A stretch of DNA of 64,000 bases, from the NCBI RefSeq assembly GCF_014898055.3, contig NW_023603184.1, positions 109,172,615-109,236,614 of the forward strand. The letters run 5' to 3'. How positions within the stretch are numbered: position 1 is the stretch's first letter; the number at the start of each line of letters is the position of its first letter. The position numbers and the translations under genes are program-made. The DNA is from Talpa occidentalis (lineage: Eukaryota > Chordata > Mammalia > Eulipotyphla > Talpidae). Under the pieces are notes generated by a model, which ran no database searches, had not been told where the DNA came from, and was given only the letters and a program-made list of their open reading frames with translations. This document shows, piece by piece, positions 11,850-22,490 of this stretch.

Positions 11850-11990
11850 TTTACTAGATAATTTTCTAGGTAATTTACACAATTTATATGACAAACAGTA
11901 ACAATTATAACTGTTATTATCCCATTATAAAAAATGAAGCAAGATCCAAAGACATGTATTTGTTATACTGAAGATAAATATTTGAGTTTT
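11850..11990 (-). repeat. MIR relic
   Basis: The series CTAGGTAATTTACACAATTT, TTATTATCCCATTATAAAAA, GAAGCAAGATCCAAAGACAT follows the reverse complement of MIR (...TTTACA..., ATTATCCCCATTTTACA, GAAACTGAGG). It is strongly diverged. Confidence 0.5.
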
Positions 11991-12004
11991 GACCCTACCA
12001 CCCT

Positions 12005-12150
12005 CTGGCAGTTAGATCTGGAAAGACATTCAATCTCCCAGAGTCTTATCTGTGGTAATGTCTTATCTCATTAGGTTGTAAATATTTAAAGAACTAAATA
12101 TTTGTGCCTACCATGTACAAATTACTTAATAAACATTAATTCCCTCTTTC
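12005..12150 (+). repeat. MIR relic
   Basis: GCAGTTAGATCTGGAAAGAC, CAATCTCCCAGAGTCTTATC, ATTAGGTTGTAAATATTTAA and TTACTTAATAAACATTAATT follow the second half of MIR (CTCTGAGCCTCAG, GGTTGTGAGGATTAA, CAATAAATGTTA). Confidence 0.6.
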
Positions 12151-12575
12151 CCTAGTACATGAGGATCTTCTGAAATAAATTGAGTACATATGGGTACCCA
12201 TCTGGGTACCAACACAGATTGGACTAAACAATATGTTGTTCCCCTGTGGCTTCTAAATTGCTAACAGTCTTAAAATATGGCTGTGCAATGTCCCACCTCT
12301 GGAAGTATATTGAACTTGCATAGGCGATTTGGCATCATGGAAAGAATGGAGTACATGTAGTGCTATATATGTCTCTTCATATTTTCACACAATGATGCAT
12401 TGTTGATAAAAGTTCAGAGTAGAAAAACATCAGGTATATACTTATGATGATGTTTCATTTACTATGACTATATGATAAATTATGCAAATTGTATTTGAGA
12501 AGAATTTTTTTTCACAGATCCTAATTATTAAATTATTAAGATATTAAATAATTCCTAATTACTAGGAATTAAGGG
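12151..12575. other. unassigned sequence left of the L1
   Basis: There is no recognisable repeat or gene. A small direct repeat GGGTACCCATCTGGGTACC lies at about 12190-12208. Confidence 0.4.
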
Positions 12576-13318
12576 TTTAAAGGGGGCAGTTTATTTTTTC
12601 ATTTAAATTTTATTTTTATATTCCCCTTACAATTACAACCCCCTTATTTTGACCCCAAGCCCTCCTTTCCCCACCCCCTACCCCCCATATAGTTTCTCTA
12701 GTTCATAGTTGTTTATTGATTTTGATATTTTCGTTCTTATAGTTATTCTTTTTCCTGGTCCCTTATTTAAGTTTTCTAGATTCCTGCTATGAGTGAGACC
12801 ATCGGTATTTTTCTTTTTCTTTCTGGCTTATTTTGCTGAGCATGACCCCTTCCAGCGCCATCCATGTTGCTGCAAATCGCATGTGTTTATCTCTTTTGAA
12901 TTCTGAGTAATATTCCATGGTGTATATGTACCACATCTTCTTGATCCAGTCATCTATTTTTGGGCATTTGGGTTGTTTCCAAAGCTTAGCTATTGTAAAC
13001 AGTGCTGCTATAAACATAGGGGTGCAGGTGCTCTTTGGAATTGATGTTTCTGTGTCCTTTGGGTAAATACCTAGGAGAGGAATTGCTGGATCATGTGGAA
13101 GCTCTATGTTTAGTAGGTCCAGAAATCTCCACACAGCTCTCCATAGTGGTTGGACCAGTTTGCACTTGCACCAACAGTGCAGGAGAGTTCCTTTTTCTCC
13201 ACAACCTGGCCAACATTTGTTGTTGCTAGTTATTTTAATATGTGCCATTCTCACTGGTGTAAGATGGTATCTCATTGTAGTTTTGATTTGCATTTCTCTG
13301 ATTTAAAGGGGAAGTTTA
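12576..13318 (-). mobile_element. LINE-1 3' end, 5'-truncated, with target duplication
   Basis: The element proper is about 12594-13301. The minus strand encodes the last 168 or so ORF2 codons from 13293 to 12787 in one frame. They include the cysteine/histidine cluster ([19 protein letters not shown]) near the ORF2 C terminus and the [20 protein letters not shown] block. One base is missing near 12806 relative to the 37.4 kb copy (ATCGGT against ATCCGGT), so the C terminus shifts to WSHS instead of the usual SLI-type end. The 3' UTR and A-rich tail run down to 12594. Imperfect duplications flank it: TTTAAAGGGGGCAGTTTA (12576-12593) and TTTAAAGGGGAAGTTTA (13302-13318). No RT domain is present, so it cannot move. 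Confidence 0.92.
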
Positions 13319-14407
13319 CCTCTGCTCCACAAAGCTAGGGTCTTCAGTTGAAAGACTCAAAGATTGGGGGTTGGAATCGTTGAAAGACTTGTAGCTAGTA
13401 TTTGTGACTGGCTAGCTGTTGGCTAGGGTAACTCAGTTTCTCTTGTTTCTTGATGTGGGCTAGTATGGACTTGATTACTTTGTGTTGACTAGTTTTCAAG
13501 GGTGCCTGGAGGGAAATAAAGAGAGAAGCAGGGAAAAAGAGAAAGAAAATGGAGAGGAAACAGACCTCACCTCTTGATCTGAGTGTTGATTTCAAATTGT
13601 AAAAAAAAAATATGTAACATGGCATATATATTGCTGTAGCAGTCTCAGGAAAATATACTTTGCCACAAAAGAGATATATACATACCTGGCATTTTTGTAG
13701 CCATTTCTAAGATTATTAAGTGTATGCTTTAAGTTATAATTTTCAAAGTCCAAAATGATAAAATCAAAATGATGCCTTTGACTAATTTTTATCTTAAGAC
13801 TGATATTTTTTATAACATATCTAATAGTTGTTTCAGGTACAATAAAAATGGCAACATTTCATTTTAGGAGAGAGACAAAGTGATAGGGGAAAAGATTCTG
13901 GTGCCATTTGAGTCATTATGAATTAGGTACTTTAAAAGTGATATTGCCCATTATCCCAAGGATATCTCCATTCCTAATATTTTCTGTCTGAAGAGTCTAT
14001 TTTGCCCTAGAATATTTTGCCCTAGATAAAAAAGTCAAATTGTTTTTCTTTGGCACTGAGTTTGACATGACTCTTCTTAATCCAAATATTGTTTTTTTGC
14101 TTTAAATTAAAATGTCAAAATCTCACATTTAATCTTTCTAGAATATTTGTCAGAAGACCAGAGTAGAGAATACTACTCTCCTCGTCACAAAGTCTGATTC
14201 TGATCCAGATGAAGAATCAGCTAAAAGTATACTCGAAAAACAGGCTCTCTTTTTTATTGTTTTCATCACAAACTTCCTATGAATTTTTCTTCTCCTCAAT
14301 GCCTAAAATATATCTAATAGTATTTCATTCCCAAATTAGAGATACAGTGTTAAATATTAAAACCTTTGGGTTAAAGTAGTTGAAATTTATTAAACAGCCT
14401 AATTAAT
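13319..14407. other. unassigned spacer between two inverted L1 ends
   Basis: No family is recognised. ATTTTGCCCTAGA is tandemly duplicated near 13999-14026, and a purine-rich patch lies at 13515-13560. There is no gene-like frame. Confidence 0.4.
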
Positions 14408-14988
14408 ATTTATTGTGTTTTCCTATGGAAAGCTGTGTGGAGATTCCTCAACCTACTAAAGATAGAGCTTCCATATGATCCAGCAATTCCACTCCTAGGT
14501 ATTTACCCAAAGGACACAGAAACATTCATTCCAAAGATCACCTTTACCCCTATGTTTATAGCAGCACTATTTACAATAGCTAAGCTTTGGAAACAACTCA
14601 AATGCCCAAAAATAGATGGCTGGATTAAGAAGATGTAGCACATATACACCATGGAATATTACTCAGCATTCAAAAAAGAGAAACACATCCAATTTGCAGC
14701 AACATGGATAGATCTGGAAGGGATCATGCTCAGCGAAATAAGCCAGGAAGAAAAAGAAAAATACTGGATGGTCTCACTCATAACAGGAATCTAGAAAACC
14801 TAAATATGGACCAGGAAAAAGAATAACTATAAGAAAGAAAAAAATCAAAATCAACAAACAACTATGAACCAGAGATACTCTTTGCGGTGGGGGGGGGGGT
14901 GGGAAGGAGGGCTTGAGGTCAAAATCAGGGTTGCAATTGTTTGGGGAATATAAAAATTAAAATTAAAAAAAATTATTTATAGTGATTT
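14408..14988 (+). mobile_element. LINE-1 3' end, 5'-truncated
   Basis: The element is about 14422-14974. It encodes the ORF2 C-terminal block from [19 protein letters not shown] to WIKKM, where the next codon is TAG in place of the usual Trp, so it is dead. The 3' UTR contains a G-run (14889-14899) and GAGGTCAAAATCAGGGTTGC, and ends in an A-rich tail. The flanks ATTTATTGTGTTTT (14408-14421) and ATTTATAGTGATTT (14975-14988) look like a diverged target duplication. It belongs to the same subfamily as the 12.6 and 37.3 kb copies. Confidence 0.9.
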
Positions 14989-15400
14989 CTCTTTAAAACT
15001 GATTTTGGTTTTAGGAGTGGTTCAGGGAGTCACAAATACTGGGAAGTAAGGGAACATACCCTGAGGGGGATGGGGCACCTACTAAGTTTCATTTAGTTGT
15101 CTCCCTTCCCAAACCCATCATGCACATGGTCCTAGTTATATGTAGAGGAGAATTATGAAGTTGGGCCAAAACATACAAATTACAAAGCAGTATGGATGTG
15201 GAGCAAGCAGTACTGAGTTTATCATTTCAAGCAGAACTAAACTATAGGTTGAAAGAAAAATGGCAACAAATCAACTAAACTGGCATGTAGAGTTCACAGG
15301 TTTCAGTAAAATATTTCACATGAGAAATAGAGGTAAAAATAAACCAGTTGTTCCATGACAACCAGCAGTTGTGGGGTCTGGTTTGTGTGAAAAGGACTAA
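14989..15400. other. unassigned sequence
   Basis: I see no recognisable repeat and no gene-like frame. Confidence 0.4.
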
Positions 15401-15719
15401 GAGTTTCAAGTACTTTTTTTTTTTTTTAAAGATTTATTTTATTTTATTTATTTATACAAGCACTGGGTACAGTCAGAAGCGCGGGAGGGTGAGAGAATTC
15501 ACCAGAGCCAGAGTGGGGAGCAGAGCAGGCAGAAGGACCGAAGTACACTGCTGAGGGGAGCAGCGGGCGGCAGGAGAGGTCTGCGCGCCATGTGGGACCC
15601 GCCTCTGGTGGCCGGGGAGCAGCCAGGGATCGAACCGGCACCGCGGAGGCTGCGGGCAGCTTCGCAACCCAGCGCTCAACCGCTGCGCCACTGGGGAGAC
15701 CCGAGTTTCAAGTACTTTT
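15401..15719 (-). mobile_element. tRNA-derived SINE, subfamily B, young, perfect target duplication
   Basis: The element is about 15418-15702. It is flanked by an identical 17-bp repeat, GAGTTTCAAGTACTTTT, at 15401-15417 and 15703-15719. On the minus strand it has a GTGGCGCAGCGGTTGAG-type A box, a CGGTTCGATCCC-type B box and the tail AAATAAAATAAATCTTTAAA followed by A. It retains many CpGs (AGAAGCGCGGGAGG, GCGCGCCATG, ACCGCGGAGG), which with the perfect duplication marks it as one of the youngest copies here. Confidence 0.96.
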
Positions 15720-16794
15720 AAGATGCAACCTCAGATACAGAAGAAAATATAGGTAACAGGAATCACCTTTGAATAGCAAAGGATGATGACAACATCACTA
15801 CATTTCTGAAATTCTGAAGTGCCTATTAGCCAAAAACCAAGTAGCTTCTGGATGATTTATGAAATATTTTGTCATGAAATTTGCTCATGATATTCAGGAC
15901 ATTTATCTTCTTGCTTAGCTAAAAAATCGTGTACTTCTTCTACAATCTTAAAACTGAATACCCACCTATAACTTGGTACTATGATAATAGGATAATTCCT
16001 CAGCTAACATTTTAGAGAAAAGAGATGATGGTCAGAGAAAAATAGCATGTAGATGGAAAAGGAAGCACAAACTAATATAGAGAAATCAAAGATATTAGAT
16101 ATGTGAAAATTCTCTTTTCCTATATAAAGCAATAAACAAAACGTGGAGATAGTAGTATTATTTATAATATTGTCATTTGGAGATCAGGTTGGTTACAAGA
16201 GAACAGTGCTATTTGGAAGAAGGTTCTGAATTATTCACATTAGATCTTTTTTGGAGTAAATTTTTAACTGATTTCTAAAACTTTCCTGTGAAGAAAAGGC
16301 ATTTGTTTTAAAAAGAATGAACAGGAGTTAAAGGATTTATTTTCCATCTAACTTGCTGTGTCAGTTTTCTGATTCATTATTTTCCCACAGTTTCTTTAAT
16401 ATAGACTTAATGGGCTCTGCTTCTAATCAGCTTTTCATGAAGCAATATAAAGACAGGATTATAGGGACACATATCACAGAAAAGAGTCTCTTTGTCCCAT
16501 AGCAATAGATAGATAGATATTAGGCAATTAGGAATTAAAAAGCATAATAGTCATTAAATGTAGCACATCAAGGCAATTATGTGGTCGAACTAATTACTGT
16601 TCAGGTATTTCATATATTTTATCAAATGATTGAGGTTCAAATGATTACCTGTCTTGTGTATAGTTATTTAGTAACTAAACTAGATTAAAAAATATTTTTT
16701 AAAACAAAACTATGAATCATCAGCTCTCACAATGTGCATTATTCTGTACACTATAACCTAGGGTATTTCACTTTTAATAACTGGAAAAGATGGT
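15720..16794. other. unassigned sequence
   Basis: No repeat family is recognised apart from a short ATAGATAGATAGATA run near 16505-16519. No gene is seen. Confidence 0.4.
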
Positions 16795-17030
16795 GCAGTA
16801 AAAGAAGTCTAGAATCCAGAGGTAGAACTCCCTGGATTTATAACTATGACACATAATTTGACTTAGTACCTATCAGAATTTGGGCAGGTTGAGAACTTTA
16901 CTGAGCCTCATTTCCTCATATACAAATGAGAAAAACTGTTCTTTTTTCTTCATGAGTTTTAGGGAAGGGTCTAATTAAATTAAGTATGAGAATGAGAATT
17001 TACTTTGTAAACAGAAGTAAAGGCTCTAAT
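16795..17030 (+). repeat. MIR relic
   Basis: The order GGTGCAGTAAAAGAAGTCTA, CCAGAGGTAGAACTCCCTGG, GGGCAGGTTGAGAACTTTAC, TGAGCCTCATTTCCTCATAT and GGGTCTAATTAAATTAAGTA follows MIR from head to the AATTAAAT region. Confidence 0.7.
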
Positions 17031-17338
17031 CCTTTAGACATAGTAGGGACTGTGCCCCAGTGTGCAAACCCCACCTGATCCTGTTTGATTTACACATGAT
17101 TTCTCATTGTTGAAACAACTTACAAAATTTCCGCTCCCTCTATAAATTGCACTGAATTAAAGAGAATACATAAATCACTCATTCATCATATTTATATTGA
17201 GTGAAAAGTATGTCTCTGAGAAATAAAAGCCCACATCATTACATGTACCAAAAATATGAAGATCACTGTTAATATATAGCTGTAAAATGATAAAAGCCAT
17301 TATATATCTATCATGATAAATGTCTATTATAATATACA
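17031..17338. other. unassigned sequence before GATA repeat
   Basis: No repeat family or gene is recognised. Confidence 0.35.
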
Positions 17339-17339
17339 T

Positions 17340-17399
<60 letters not shown>
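17339..17399. repeat. (GATA)n microsatellite
   Basis: About fifteen uninterrupted 4-bp units (GATA/ATAG) follow TATATACAT. A perfect tetranucleotide array this long is usually length-polymorphic. Confidence 0.97.
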
Positions 17400-17400
<1 letters not shown>

Positions 17401-18359
17401 AGTGTATGAGCTCATGTTTAGTTCTGCACTTGATTGTCTTTATGTCCACTCTCTCTGGCTCTTAATAGGCTTCCCTGATTTCATTTAGGTCTTGGGGACA
17501 AGGACTGAGTGTCATAGCCTAGCCTGGTCTAATTTATTTAATCATATAAAATGCATGTTCTCATTTTCAAATGAATAAAGTGCTGAGAAAATAGTGTTGG
17601 CATTGTTGCATATAGCAGAAGCATGGATTCTAAGAGCCAGTGTAATTTAAGCAAATGGATATGTTTATAGAGTAGCAAAACTAATGCTTTCTGACAGTTG
17701 CTCTGGCCTTTATCTTAACCTCTATTTTCCCAGTTACAAATAGAAAGTAGAATATCTAAGCTGCCCTGGAGGGGTGCTAAAAATATATTACGTGTATCAA
17801 TTCCTAGAAGTGAAAAACTCAATCTTGATAATACATTTTGGTTCTTTTGCTGTTGAATTTATAATATCATACATGTGAAACCATCTTCATCTAGAGATAT
17901 ATCAAAGGATCAGTATTGTAAAAATAATATAGACTGTTTTTAGACTTTGAAGATATGAAATATAAAAGTGAAATATATCGTTACATTAAACTTTTTTCAA
18001 TGTGTAAATATATTGAAAGACAAAAGTATCGATATGAAATATACTAAGAAGAACTCCTGGTCTTTTTTCCTCCATTCCAGCTACTGAGCTTGGGCACTGT
18101 AACATCTACTAAGCTTAGGCACTGTAACACCTTTATTCCTGATTGTGATAAAAATGAGAGACTATACAAACAGGCACGGAATCAAATAGTTTTTACCACT
18201 CCAAATACCAATGATTATAATATTGTAATAATGGTTTAAAGCAATGGCTCAAGGGCTATTAAGGTAGAATTCGACATCTTAAGAATGTCTAATATCCTTC
18301 CATCAGAGAGCACCAAAATAAACATCCTGAGGTTATGTTCTTCTGTATGAGGTTAATTC
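17400..18359. other. unassigned sequence with a short duplication
   Basis: A 24-bp unit beginning CTACT(G/A)AGCTT and ending CACTGTAACA occurs at 18081-18104 and 18106-18129 with two differences. Nothing else is recognised. Confidence 0.5.
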
Positions 18360-18600
18360 ATTTAACAGGAACCTATTAACTACCTACAATATGCTGAGTG
18401 CTCTCTCAGATCCCACGGGAGAGATAAAAAGATGAATATGCCATAGTGTCTGCTCCGGGGTGTTTCCAATTTAGAGGACAAATAGACACACAAATAATTA
18501 CAGTAGTGTGTAATAATGACCATTTGCACAGAGAACAATGAGAGCTAGTGAGAAATGGGGGATTCTGGGATAAGGTTGTTGAACTAGAATAAACTTTTAG
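18360..18600 (+). repeat. ancient interspersed repeat, class not assigned
   Basis: CCTACAATATGCTGAGTGCT, AAAAGATGAATATGCCATAG, TGTTTCCAATTTAGAGGACA and TAGACACACAAATAATTACA follow the widespread mammalian relic that reads roughly 'ctatgtgccaggcactg ... aaggagcttacagtctag ... agacacacaaataatta'. I cannot place it in a named family with certainty. Confidence 0.45.
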
Positions 18601-19245
18601 GTGGGAAGATTGCAGTGTGGTATGTCGGAGGTGCCACTAAGCTCAAGGAGCCACAACACTTTACTTCTGTTCTTACCTACTTCACTTATCAACTGGGCCT
18701 ACACATGATTTAGCCTAGAGCAAAAACGCTTTAGATTTTCCCTCTGAAGGGTGAAGGTATTTATGCTAATCAGTTTCAAATCCCTTTAAAACTGTAAAAC
18801 CCTCTGACCCTCTGCCAGATATGCGTATTGTCTTTGTGATATTCCTGTCCACTTTTTTCTTAACAAAACAGAATTTCAATTTTATTGGGGATTACAATAT
18901 GCTAAAATAAAAACTTGATTTCCCAGGTGTCTTTTTATATAGAGAGACCAGATGACACACATGGAAACAAAACAGAATGCCTTCTTTTCCTGATACAGAC
19001 CCTACCCTTCATCCTTCTAACTTTGTTCTTCATCCTGCCTAGACTACGGTAAAGCACAATGAATGCAGATACATTAGGATGGAAGAGTATGAAACTATAA
19101 GAAGCCTGAATCTTTAACAGCTGTACTGCCCCTAAAATACTTACTTTCAAACTTGTTATCTAAGTAATATTTGTAATCTTACAAGTTTAGTAAAATAAAC
19201 TCTGTGCTTACTTACATAGATCCCTTATCTTTAAAATCAAAAGAC
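18601..19245. other. unassigned sequence
   Basis: No repeat family or gene is recognised. Confidence 0.4.
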
Positions 19246-19834
19246 TGTTATAGGACAGGGAGAGGGGCAGCCCAAACCCCGCAAACCTGCCTATTTTAAA
19301 TGGGTTCTGCCATCCGCCGCATCAACAAAAAACATATGAGACTTTAATGGGAAGGAACTTTAATAAAACTAGGAAACAATACAGGTAAGGCAAAGTGTCT
19401 AGTTTCTAAATGAAGCACCCAAAGTTACCCGTCCCCTCGTGGGTAAAAGTTCATCCAAATGGGAATGGCCCAGAGCAAGGCCCCAAAGCCTGCCACAAGT
19501 CTAAAGCATCTTCCAGTGGGGACCCACAGAAAAAGGCCAGAAACAACCAGACAAGCCCGGAAGGAAAAGAGCAAAATCAACATCAAGATAAAAGCTGCCA
19601 TTGTCACTTCCCCATGGGTCTCATCCACATCTGTGTCACCCAGTCCACGACCAAAAGACAAGCACAGTTTCTTCACATGTCTCTAGGCTCCATGCGCCTC
19701 CTCCAGGTCTCCTGGCTCCATCCTGCTCCTTCCTTCCTCAGTCTCTTCTGCTGCTTCTCCTCTTCCTGCTCAGCTCCACCCTCCCTTGGGTGGGCCAGGG
19801 AACCTCCCCCTTTCCTGGGGACCACCCTGTTACA
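19246..19834 (-). mobile_element. endogenous retrovirus LTR (3' LTR), minus strand
   Basis: This 589-bp segment is visibly more GC- and CpG-rich than its flanks. Read on the minus strand it starts TGTAACAGGG and ends CCCTGTCCTATAACA, giving the TG...CA ends and short inverted termini of an LTR. Two ATTAAA polyadenylation-type signals lie at 19343-19348 and 19359-19364 (plus coordinates), followed by a short U5-like end. Immediately upstream on the same strand is a polypurine tract (19835-19848), which is what precedes a 3' LTR. No target duplication (4-6 bp) matches across the LTR ends, as expected if the left side is still provirus sequence. The family is not identified; class I (gammaretrovirus-like) is only a guess. 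Overlapping open frames on both strands (19410-19892, 19425-19676) show no domains and fall inside the LTR. Confidence 0.6.
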
Positions 19835-19848
19835 ATCCCCCCTTTTAA
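19835..19848 (-). promoter_or_regulatory. retroviral polypurine tract
   Basis: The minus strand reads TTAAAAGGGGGGAT directly before the LTR's TGTAACA. A run of A then G at this spot primes plus-strand DNA synthesis in retroviruses. It supports calling the neighbour a 3' LTR instead of a solo LTR. Confidence 0.6.
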
Positions 19849-20324
19849 TTTTTATTCCACCAGAAGCTGGGCTAAATTATAGTTCAAGATGACACGTCTA
19901 TGCTAGTATCTGAGTGTGTGTGCATGTATGTGTGTAGCTTGTGGGGCAGGTATCTATATATATAAACACACACATCATGTCTGGGTGCTGTATAAGTGGG
20001 AGGTCAGCGATTCTCAGATTTTTAACCCCACTCGACTTCTGTTCCAAGCCAATTGCCATCTTAGTAACTTTCCTTGGATAGCTTAGAATCTTGGAGCTTG
20101 AAATATTGAAAAAAAAGTACACATGTCCACCCCCAAATCCAAATATTCATCCAGTATTTTTCATCTTCAAAATTGCCATTCCATCCAATAAGATACTTAA
20201 ACCAGACAAGCTGTAGTTACTTGTGAAACTTGGAGTTACCTTTGATATATTCTCTTCCTTTGTGTGATGTAGTTAACATTTTTCTTACAATTCTTCTCTC
20301 AATATGCTTCTTATTTAATTTTTT
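19849..20324. other. proviral remnant edge, simple repeats, then unassigned
   Basis: A short stretch to about 19890 may be internal provirus sequence. From 19911 to 19976 there are TG, TA and CA dinucleotide patches (GTGTGTGTGCATGTATGTGT, TATATATATAAACACACACA). The rest is unassigned. Confidence 0.4.
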
Positions 20325-20462
20325 GGGGTCTCAGTTTTTTCATTTGCAAAATGTGCATAATGATAGTATCTAGAGTATAGGATTGTTTTAAAGATTAAAT
20401 TAGTTAACACATGAAATATTAGACCAATGCCTGACATCTATTCAATAAATGATAATTATTAG
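20325..20462 (+). repeat. MIR relic, 3' half
   Basis: GGTCTCAGTTTTTTCATTTG, CAAAATGTGCATAATGATAG, TTTAAAGATTAAATTAGTTA and ATTCAATAAATGATAATTAT are close to the 3' half of MIR. Confidence 0.75.
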
Positions 20463-22009
20463 AAACAAAAGTAATGTGGTCATTTCTGTGCACTTTGAGA
20501 TTAGGTAGGTGAATGTAGATAGAAATGTGATTTTAATTTGTATTTGTCTCAGTATTTACTGTGAGGGTAGTGAGAGTCAGTGTTTATGCATATGTTGTAT
20601 ATGCATTCAACATATCCTTTGCATACAACATATACCTTGCCTTCCTGAAACATGCTTTGGAAAGAAAATGAAAAAATATTGGATCTAAACTCTTATTCAT
20701 GTGACAAATGTATAATGAGTACTATCTGTAGGTCAGGCATCCTCTCAGCATAGAATATATGCAATGATAACTTGTAGAAGAGTCCTTACCACAGAGGATG
20801 GAACTTTAAACTTCCATGTCTGCTTCCCAGCCAGAAAAATAAAGTGGTTGAATTAAAGTAAATGATAACTAATACCACTAAAAAATCACTGGAGTCTACG
20901 ATTATATGAAGTTGGGTTCTATAACCTAAGTTGAAAGGCATGAACCTGGAACATAGACGCCCTTAAAGGCTAAGCTGCAGAGTGTGGCCTCACTTTGATA
21001 TGCAGTAGAAAACTGGTGAATATTTTTAACTGGTACAAAGAGTTGTGCTTTAGGATGGTTAATGGGGAAGCATTGTGTAGGAAAGATTAGATTCAGGATT
21101 TTCACAGAAATATCATTCACTCCAGACAGGAAATGATGATTAGCAGTGTGTCTGGGAGGGGCGGGATCTCTAGCCCTGTGGAGAACTATGCAAAAAGGTA
21201 GTTCATGGTATAACATGTGACTGAGATAGGAAACTCATCTAAATCTGGGCTTGTTTGGGTTAGAGGAAAAAAAAAAAAAAGCATGTGTGCTGTATGTTGA
21301 TCTAAATAGAAAGATTTGTGTTATTAAATAACTTTCATACCAGGAGCCCAAGTAGAAGGTAGCATGGAACCATGATATCTAAGCATGAGGCTACCTGTTT
21401 CTACCTTCATCCAGGACCAGACAAGAAGGCAGGAAACCCTTTATTTAGTAGGGAAAAAATTGTACCTGTCCCAAGCCATTGTATGTTTTCCCAGGGAAAC
21501 ACCTTACCTTCCTGAACTGCATTGTTTGGGTTGACTGCCCAGGTTACATCAGCAGTCTAGTGTAAGCAACCACAGGACAGCAGCCAGGAATAAGGCCCTT
21601 CCTCTGACTTGCTTTCCTTGATTGTCTCCCTGAGGTGACAGAAAGATGGACCCTTTGTATGAAGAAATTATTGCTGAGGGCCTCAGGGCAATCAGTAATG
21701 AGAGGATTCTGAGGAGATGAAGTAGAGCCTCGAAATAATTTGATTTGGATAAAAGAAATGTGACTTAATTCTGTAGTACATGCTGGTAAGTGGGACATGA
21801 TGATTACATTAGAACAGGCCTCTAATAGTGATAATAGAAAAGACTAGGATCAAGAAGCAGAACTATCAATGAGATTTTGATAAGATTTTTAGACAGAATT
21901 TACTGTTTATGGAATAAGAACTGCCTTATACCCTAAGAACTGGTTTATTTTATGTTTTAGGGTTATTGGCTGAGTCAATTTCTATCATCATGTCCACTGT
22001 GCTTTTCCC
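20463..22009. other. unassigned sequence
   Basis: No family is recognised. A small inverted repeat of TATGTTGTAT and ATACAACATA lies at about 20591-20632. A 14-base A-run lies at about 21268-21281. Short frames here lack coding features. Confidence 0.4.
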
Positions 22010-22350
22010 AGTACTTTACCATTTATTTAGAATTTTGTCACATCTCCCTTCATGACTTACCTGACAAAAGTCCATTCATCTTTGAAAATCCAGCTCAGGG
22101 ATCACGACCTTTAGGAATCTTATAGACTTCAACAGAGAGAATAAAGTCCTCCTTCTTCTTTGATACTTTTTATATATCAAATGATGTACTTCTCTCTTGT
22201 TGCCCTTGTCACACTCTATTTTATTTATTTCTCCTATTAGACTTTGAGTTTCTCAGTTCTTTTCATGTCAGAATCTTTATTGATGTCACAGTACCCATGG
22301 AAAGACTTTTTAAAGTGTGTGTTTAATGAATGAATAAAAGTTAAACAAAA
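22010..22350 (+). repeat. L2 LINE 3' end
   Basis: AAATCCAGCTCAGGGATCAC, ACACTCTATTTTATTTATTT, TAGACTTTGAGTTTCTCAGT and GTTTAATGAATGAATAAAAG match the order of the L2 3' UTR, including the terminal AATGAATGAA-type repeats. Confidence 0.7.
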
Positions 22351-22359
22351 ATATATTGA

Positions 22360-22490
22360 TCACTGGTTACATACCAGCACTGTGACTATAGTAGTGATCA
22401 GTAGAGATTAAATGAATTATGATTCCTGTCTCTAGAAATTACAGTCTATGGGGAGAAGGGAGACAGTATACAAATATAATGCCAGTTGCC
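22360..22490 (+). repeat. ancient interspersed repeat, class not assigned
   Basis: CATACCAGCACTGTGACTAT, CTCTAGAAATTACAGTCTAT and GGGGAGAAGGGAGACAGTAT resemble the same mammalian relic type as at 18.4, 35.7 and 60.5 kb. Confidence 0.4.

Noticed and set aside
17339..17399. CRISPR-like periodic repeat
   Set aside because: It is a simple GATA array with no spacers; no CRISPR-like structure exists anywhere in the window.
19410..19892. 160-codon plus-strand frame and 83-codon minus-strand frame
   Set aside because: Both lie inside or at the edge of the presumed LTR, overlap each other and show no domain; the hydrophobic stretch on the minus strand is explained by composition.
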